Under the pieces are notes generated by a model. That model did not search any database. It was not told where the DNA came from and worked only from the letters and a program-made list of their open reading frames with translations. Both the position numbers and the translations under genes were made by a program. Shown one piece after another: positions 59,509-64,000 of a stretch of DNA of 64,000 bases; positions within the stretch are counted from its first letter, which is position 1, and the number at the start of each line of letters is the position of its first letter. The stretch comes from G963663775 sp963663775 (GTDB lineage Bacteria; Bacillota; Clostridia; Oscillospirales; Butyricicoccaceae). The stretch covers positions 2,666,001-2,730,000 of the forward strand of contig OY760624.1 in the NCBI GenBank assembly GCA_963663775.1, read 5' to 3'.

Positions 59509-62023
59509 CTTTTAGCACCCCGTAAAAAAACACACTGTTATTGTCTACATTGATTGACTGTGTAGACAGGTTTCGGGCAATGCCATAGAACCTTCTATAT
59601 TCCTCAGACGAAAAGAACGCTTTTTGCTTAGCCGTCAATCTAAATGGTTTCCTCGGAATTAATACCGCCACAGATCCGTCTGGAATTGTATCCGGAAGGT
59701 TTTCTATCACTCTTGGGTTGTATGTCATATTCGGGGTCAGATAAACATTTCCATCATTCAAAAAACGGGTCACAGACAATGATTCTGCCTTTTTCTCTGG
59801 CAAAAACACATCATAATTGTCAATATGCTTTATACCCTGTCCGTCATCATTAATATTTCTTGCTTTAATGACCCATAGCGTATCTTTGTCTTTTGTTGAT
59901 GTAGTCACTGATTTTGTGATTTGTCTGTCCCTAAATACAGTGAATACATTAAAATCAAGTTTATCCGCAACTGCATCAAACTGTTCATCTCTGTATATAA
60001 TGAAAGAAGGAAATTTGCTATCCATAATGTAATCCTGATCTCTCAAGAAGCGCTTGTTGTATTTCATATTGTAGACAGACGTTTCTTTTGGTTTCTGCTT
60101 GGGATATACAATAATACACATGGTTTCAATAGAAACTCCAGTGAAGCCGTATCTGCCAAAATCAATAATCGTGTTCAAACGCACGGTACGCAATAATTCC
60201 CTAGTTGCTGCGTATTCTTCCGTAGCAAGAATATTTTTGTTCAATACCAATGCAACACAATCACTGCATCTCATACATTTTTCTAAAAACATAGCTGCCA
60301 AGTTATTGGTCTTCTGATTTACATTGTCCTTCAGACAAGCATCGATTTCCTTTGTATGTTTTTTCAGTTTTGAAAAGGGAGGATTCCCCACCGCTAAATC
60401 ATAGGAAACGACTCCTGCATCCCAAGTCAGAAAGTCATGGCAAATACAGTTGACGGTAAAATTATCTGGCACACCTATTTGCTCAAGCAGTATTTTGAAT
60501 GCTTCTATGCTCTCTTCATCAACATCAATTACATCCAAAATTACATGAGGCACATTTTCATATTGCTTGAACAAGAAAGTGACAAAACCACCTGCACCAA
60601 CGGACGGTTCAAGTATGCGAATGGTTTCCTTATTAAAAACAGGCAACTGACCCATGATTTCATTCACAATGAACTTATTGGTATAAAATGCCGCATTCTT
60701 CTCTCTGCGTGCATTACATAATTCTGTAATACGCATAAGTGATGCCAAATCTAAATCAAGAGGATTGTCATTCAAAAATCCAGTCAAAGACTCTCTATCT
60801 GCCAAATTATTTTCTGCTATAATTTTATTTACTTCTGTTGCATCACACATTTTTCCTAAAAGGAATTGCTTAATTTTCGCAGCAATCTGACGCATAATTT
60901 CCGTTGGAACTGCTTCTCCTATGCACTGGCGGATATTTACTTCATGTGCTTTGTAAATTTTTTTCTTATCTGCATTGGGCATCCTATTCAGTTCATCTAA
61001 GGTGTATTCCATCCATTGAAACTCTTTCGGGATAGTCATCATCGCCATAAGTTCTCTGATGCTATAAACCCGGTCTTGTTCTGGGTGAATCGTATTCTGC
61101 GCCGCTAATTGGTCATTTCTAGTATGAACACACTGAATAAATCTATCCCAAGGTTGCCTTGTATACTTATCTCTATTCTTGCGAATATTCTCAACAACTT
61201 CCCCATTCACAACCCTGTGTGGACGTTTCAATGGGTCCTCGTTATCAAAAGCCGATTCGCCCTCTTTTAGATCATGTATCCAATGTCGCATTTCATGATT
61301 ATAAGTTCGGAATGCATGATAGAAATCGTCTTCATGAATTTCTCCCCACTCTAATCTTGGGAAGTCACAAATGACTTCCCGCAGCGTTTTTTCCGTTTGA
61401 TAATCAGGATACAAATCAAGTGGTGTAATATTATTTCTGTATTTTTTATCAGCACCAATCATCAGCGTTCTAGTCCTTGATGAATTCGAACCATAATTCA
61501 TGAAATTGAGAATTCTTCCAGAAATTATATAGTCTTCTCCAAGGGCTTCTCTAATGTAATCACCAATCGGTATAGTCCGATTCTCTGGGGTAATACATAA
61601 AGTTTTCTGAAACGCCATTACATTTTCAAAGATAAAAAATCTCGGTTTAATGGTCTTAATAACCTCTACGGATTCAACTACAAGACTATTTCGGTTGATT
61701 TCGTTTGAGCTTTTTTTATGGTTGATAACACTGATTCCCTGGCAAGGTGGTGTTGCGACTACCACATCCACCCGGTCATTTCCTTTATTTGACCATCTAT
61801 CAATCTCGTGATATATATGCCGTTTTACTTCATCTGTTGTAATATCGCCAGAAATATATCCACTTTCATATTCGCACTTATGATTTGCTTTTTGAACATC
61901 TAATCTTCTCGGTAGAAGTTCATTTGTTGCAACACAGTGGAAGTCCTCCATGCGGAAGCCATAACAGCCTACGCCTGCACAACTGAACAATGAAACATAG
62001 GTTAAGCTTTTATCCTTCAGCAC
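59498..62023 (-). CDS. fused C5-cytosine and N6-adenine DNA methyltransferase
   Basis: I choose GTG 62,023, six to seven bases after GGAGGTG; the longer ATG frame would run deep into the regulator gene. Of 841 residues, the first 390 form a C5 enzyme: LFSCAGVGCYGF (I), VVATPPCQGISVI (Cys94), FIFENVMAF (Glu133) and CIGEAVPTEI (X). After a linker an N6-adenine or N4-cytosine type domain follows: ILEPSVGAGGF (I, 470-480) and LAVGNPPFSKL (IV, 543-553). One polypeptide would modify the two strands of an asymmetric site with different marks. The HNH gene follows. Confidence 0.85.
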   Translation of the reverse strand: MLKDKSLTYVSLFSCAGVGCYGFRMEDFHCVATNELLPRRLDVQKANHKCEYESGYISGDITTDEVKRHIYHEIDRWSNKGNDRVDVVVATPPCQGISVINHKKSSNEINRNSLVVESVEVIKTIKPRFFIFENVMAFQKTLCITPENRTIPIGDYIREALGEDYIISGRILNFMNYGSNSSRTRTLMIGADKKYRNNITPLDLYPDYQTEKTLREVICDFPRLEWGEIHEDDFYHAFRTYNHEMRHWIHDLKEGESAFDNEDPLKRPHRVVNGEVVENIRKNRDKYTRQPWDRFIQCVHTRNDQLAAQNTIHPEQDRVYSIRELMAMMTIPKEFQWMEYTLDELNRMPNADKKKIYKAHEVNIRQCIGEAVPTEIMRQIAAKIKQFLLGKMCDATEVNKIIAENNLADRESLTGFLNDNPLDLDLASLMRITELCNARREKNAAFYTNKFIVNEIMGQLPVFNKETIRILEPSVGAGGFVTFLFKQYENVPHVILDVIDVDEESIEAFKILLEQIGVPDNFTVNCICHDFLTWDAGVVSYDLAVGNPPFSKLKKHTKEIDACLKDNVNQKTNNLAAMFLEKCMRCSDCVALVLNKNILATEEYAATRELLRTVRLNTIIDFGRYGFTGVSIETMCIIVYPKQKPKETSVYNMKYNKRFLRDQDYIMDSKFPSFIIYRDEQFDAVADKLDFNVFTVFRDRQITKSVTTSTKDKDTLWVIKARNINDDGQGIKHIDNYDVFLPEKKAESLSVTRFLNDGNVYLTPNMTYNPRVIENLPDTIPDGSVAVLIPRKPFRLTAKQKAFFSSEEYRRFYGIARNLSTQSINVDNNSVFFYGVLKDDK

Positions 62024-62258
62024 TATGCTGCACCTCCATCTCTCTATCACTGTCAGTTGATTTCTTGTACTCAACTATATCTCCAAAATCTGCGTCAAGT
62101 GTCTCACATATTTTTTCCAAGACAGGTAGCGTGACCTCTTGGTCTTTTCTCATTCTTGTCATCGTATTAGGAGCAATATCAGCAGCCTTACGCAAATCTG
62201 CTGCACTCATCTTTTTATCTATCAACAACTTCCACAGTTTGTTATACGATATGGACAT
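62010..62258 (-). CDS. XRE-family controller protein of the R-M system
   Basis: The 82-residue protein has a Cro/C1-type helix-turn-helix: SAADLRKAADIAPNTMTRMRK, with a third helix in LPVLEKICETLDADFGDIV. It overlaps the methyltransferase start by 14 nt and is transcribed first, as control proteins of type II systems are. It probably binds its own promoter to delay nuclease expression. Its Cys-rich relatives regulate other genes, so the C-protein role is inferred from position. Confidence 0.75.
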   Translation of the reverse strand: MSISYNKLWKLLIDKKMSAADLRKAADIAPNTMTRMRKDQEVTLPVLEKICETLDADFGDIVEYKKSTDSDREMEVQHSAEG

Positions 62259-63078
62259 CTATTTCTCCTCTCGGTTCTATCTCCGTTAACTTAAAATATT
62301 CTATTTGTTATCATATCACTTTTCTCTATTTAAAGCAATTTGTTTTCGCATTGCAATGCGACTATTTCTTTTTCTGTGGCCTGAACTTCCGTTCCTCTCT
62401 AATTGATGGGTGATTGATGTCAAAACTGTCTAATCAACCCACTTCTCTTAACAATCCTATCTCTGCAGCCCTATCTGTTTTCATTCTGTCAACTCTACTC
62501 TACACACTTTACCCCAATTTCTAGGCTATATGATGCAAAAAATCGAGAGCCAGAATTGCTGCATAGCAGTCCCAACTCTCGAAAATCCTTTTATTTCAAG
62601 CATTTCCGGCTTTTATTTGTCTACCTTTGACAACAATACTACCATCTCTACATAGCTTGCACGGATCAACAAATCTACCTGGTCAAATCTCAGAAAAACA
62701 ATTGCACTTTGCTGCAACTTGCAATTGCAAACCACACACCGGTGAACGAAACCTCATACCTTTGTCGCTGTCTCCGGGGGGGTGCACTTCTCAAACGGCC
62801 GCCGTCATTTCCCCCTCAAGTCTCCTGATATGCGCCAAATCGGCCCAAACCCCAAAATTCAAAACTTGAACTTTTCTTTATCAAAATCATAATTTTACAT
62901 ATTTTCACCGCAGAACACAACAAATCTATCTTCATAATGAAGCAGGGTTATTATATCAATGCAAGTTGATGATGTGCCTTTAACATATAGTTATTGATAC
63001 AATTGAACGATATGTCAGAGAGGGCAAAGAGACTTGAGGGGGTTGTCACTTTGCAGAGATGTTGAGTCGTTATTCATG
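62259..63078. other. intergenic region with one strong hairpin
   Basis: No credible gene in 820 nt. A two-part hairpin at 62,543-62,582 (CGAGAG...CTCTCG, with inner GCTGC/GCAGC) ends in TTTTTT on the minus strand and may terminate the gene at 63.1-63.8 kb. The rest has a G-rich patch (GGGGGG near 62,780) and AT tracts. Confidence 0.5.
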
Positions 63079-63789
63079 TCATTCGTGAAGCGATGTGTAA
63101 TCGGCTTTTAAATATATTTTAAACTCATGAATTTTGATACTATATTTCCGCAACATTTTTTCGATAATGTTTCTAATCTGATTAGCACTCATATTAGTCA
63201 TTACATATATATCTGTTCCTGTGATTCGTCTTGGAGCTCGTATAGATTTCATATCCTGACAAAAATAATGTACTTTCCTGCCTTGCATTGTTTTGTCAGC
63301 TACAAAACCTTGAAATTTACTAATGTCTTTTGACGATAAAATTTCACATGTTTGTACAAGAACATCTTTCCATTCTTTTGCATCATATCTTTGTCCAAAA
63401 AGTTCAAATCCAGAAGGTCTCTTATGTGTATAATCATCATATAGATTATGCGGAATTTTTTCATCCACCCGTAAAGAACCATAATCCGGTAGCTTCTTTT
63501 CTTCAGATTCGGACATGGCTTGTTCGACGATTTGCCCTTCCAAATCGTCATCAATCTGAAGTTTGTTAGAGTATTCATCCAATCTATTTTGTACGCCATC
63601 GATTATAGACAAATATCCTGTAAGTATTGAAAGTTTTTCAGTATCTCGACAGTCAATTGCGGCATTAAAGGAAGTTTTTATACTTTCAATGCTTCCACTG
63701 ATGCATTGATTTAGCAAATCAATGCATTCTTGCAATTCCATCGCATCGTTCGGAAATTCTGTTTTCAAGAATTCGATCAGTTTATCCAT
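63079..63789 (-). CDS. unknown protein with a C-terminal defence-associated domain
   Basis: This 236-residue protein has a helical N-terminal half (LIEFLKTEFPNDAMELQECI). The C-terminal domain begins RPSGFELFGQRYDAKEWKDVL and continues IRAPRRITGTDIYVMTNMSANQI. That domain recurs at the ends of various unnamed Firmicute proteins near restriction genes, as far as I recall. The function is unknown. There is no membrane segment or signal peptide. It is transcribed toward the R-M cluster but separated from it by 820 nt. Confidence 0.6.
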   Translation of the reverse strand: MDKLIEFLKTEFPNDAMELQECIDLLNQCISGSIESIKTSFNAAIDCRDTEKLSILTGYLSIIDGVQNRLDEYSNKLQIDDDLEGQIVEQAMSESEEKKLPDYGSLRVDEKIPHNLYDDYTHKRPSGFELFGQRYDAKEWKDVLVQTCEILSSKDISKFQGFVADKTMQGRKVHYFCQDMKSIRAPRRITGTDIYVMTNMSANQIRNIIEKMLRKYSIKIHEFKIYLKADYTSLHE

Positions 63790-64000
63790 AATATTTCACC
63801 TAAAACATTTTCAATATAGTTTCATTTTAAACAATGTGACTATTTCAACAGACTTTGACTTCTAGTGCAATTTTCACAAAGGTCGAGATTGATTTGTTAC
63901 CTTCAAACCTACTTCTTAAAAGCTTCAGTTCCTATCTACCCTTAAACATTCTGATATTCCTGTACAATCTTTAAAATATCCGCACCATATTTATCTGCTT
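63790..64000. other. right window edge, no gene seen
   Basis: This is AT-rich upstream sequence of the unknown gene at 63.1-63.8 kb. No start or conserved motif is recognisable. Confidence 0.5.

Noticed and set aside
62627..62869. 80-residue plus-strand frame
   Set aside because: No ribosome site, random composition and no recognisable motif in an intergenic region.
1..64000. tRNA or rRNA genes as integration sites
   Set aside because: I found no cloverleaf or conserved T-loop sequence on reading both strands, so attachment sites in tRNA genes are not supported.

Overview
The window looks like the accessory genome of a low-to-mid GC Firmicute, most likely a gut Clostridium-type bacterium. 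The evidence is strong AGGAGG ribosome sites, siphovirus modules typical of Clostridia, tandem large serine recombinases and IS110/IS256/IS3/IS66 elements. There is no housekeeping gene, rRNA, tRNA or CRISPR array. Most of the window is decayed phage DNA alternating with anti-invader cassettes, and nearly every block boundary carries a mobile element or a deletion scar.

Layout. (1) 1-17,700, minus strand: a cryptic prophage running from an early HTH/SNF2/polymerase module through tail, holin and amidase to serine recombinases. Capsid, portal and terminase are missing because the polymerase gene is fused directly to a head-tail gene near 14.75 kb. A tyrosine-recombinase element sits in the start of the tape-measure gene. 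(2) 18,000-26,460, plus strand: two proteins sharing an NFxQxGxGxNIG motif, an AAA_13-type ATPase, a candidate restriction enzyme and a HaeIII-like C5 methyltransferase. An IS110 copy separates the last two. (3) 26,570-28,250: an IS66 remnant with intact 8-bp target repeats, split by an IS3-family element. (4) 28,750-35,720, minus: a complete Wadjet jetABCD operon. (5) 36,190-45,560, minus: the tail and lysis end of a second prophage, with a second identical IS110 copy. (6) 45,540-51,000, plus: a third phage replication module (DUF2800, DUF2815, family A polymerase), the polymerase split by an IS3-like element. An IS256 element sits in the terminator behind it. (7) 52,530-57,200, minus: an unknown gene, then a GTPase cassette beside an internally deleted duplicate of itself and IS66 debris. 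(8) 57,240-58,270: IS3 and IS110 fragments. (9) 58,290-62,260, minus: a controller HTH, a fused C5/N6A methyltransferase and an HNH endonuclease. (10) 63,080-63,790: an unknown gene.

The genes act as layered immunity: Wadjet against plasmids, two type II restriction-modification systems, and two less understood NTPase cassettes, all set among inactivated phages. The most unusual signals are (a) two identical IS110 copies inserted exactly inside Shine-Dalgarno sequences in front of unrelated genes; (b) a tyrosine-recombinase element that broke the tape-measure start but supplies a replacement ribosome site and ATG from its own end, with a loxP-like 11-10-11 bp junction; (c) an integrase-arm-like domain fused to a large GTPase, present as an intact and a collapsed copy under the same promoter; and (d) two dispersed copies of a two-tier hairpin whose outer stem is conserved and inner stem is rebuilt.
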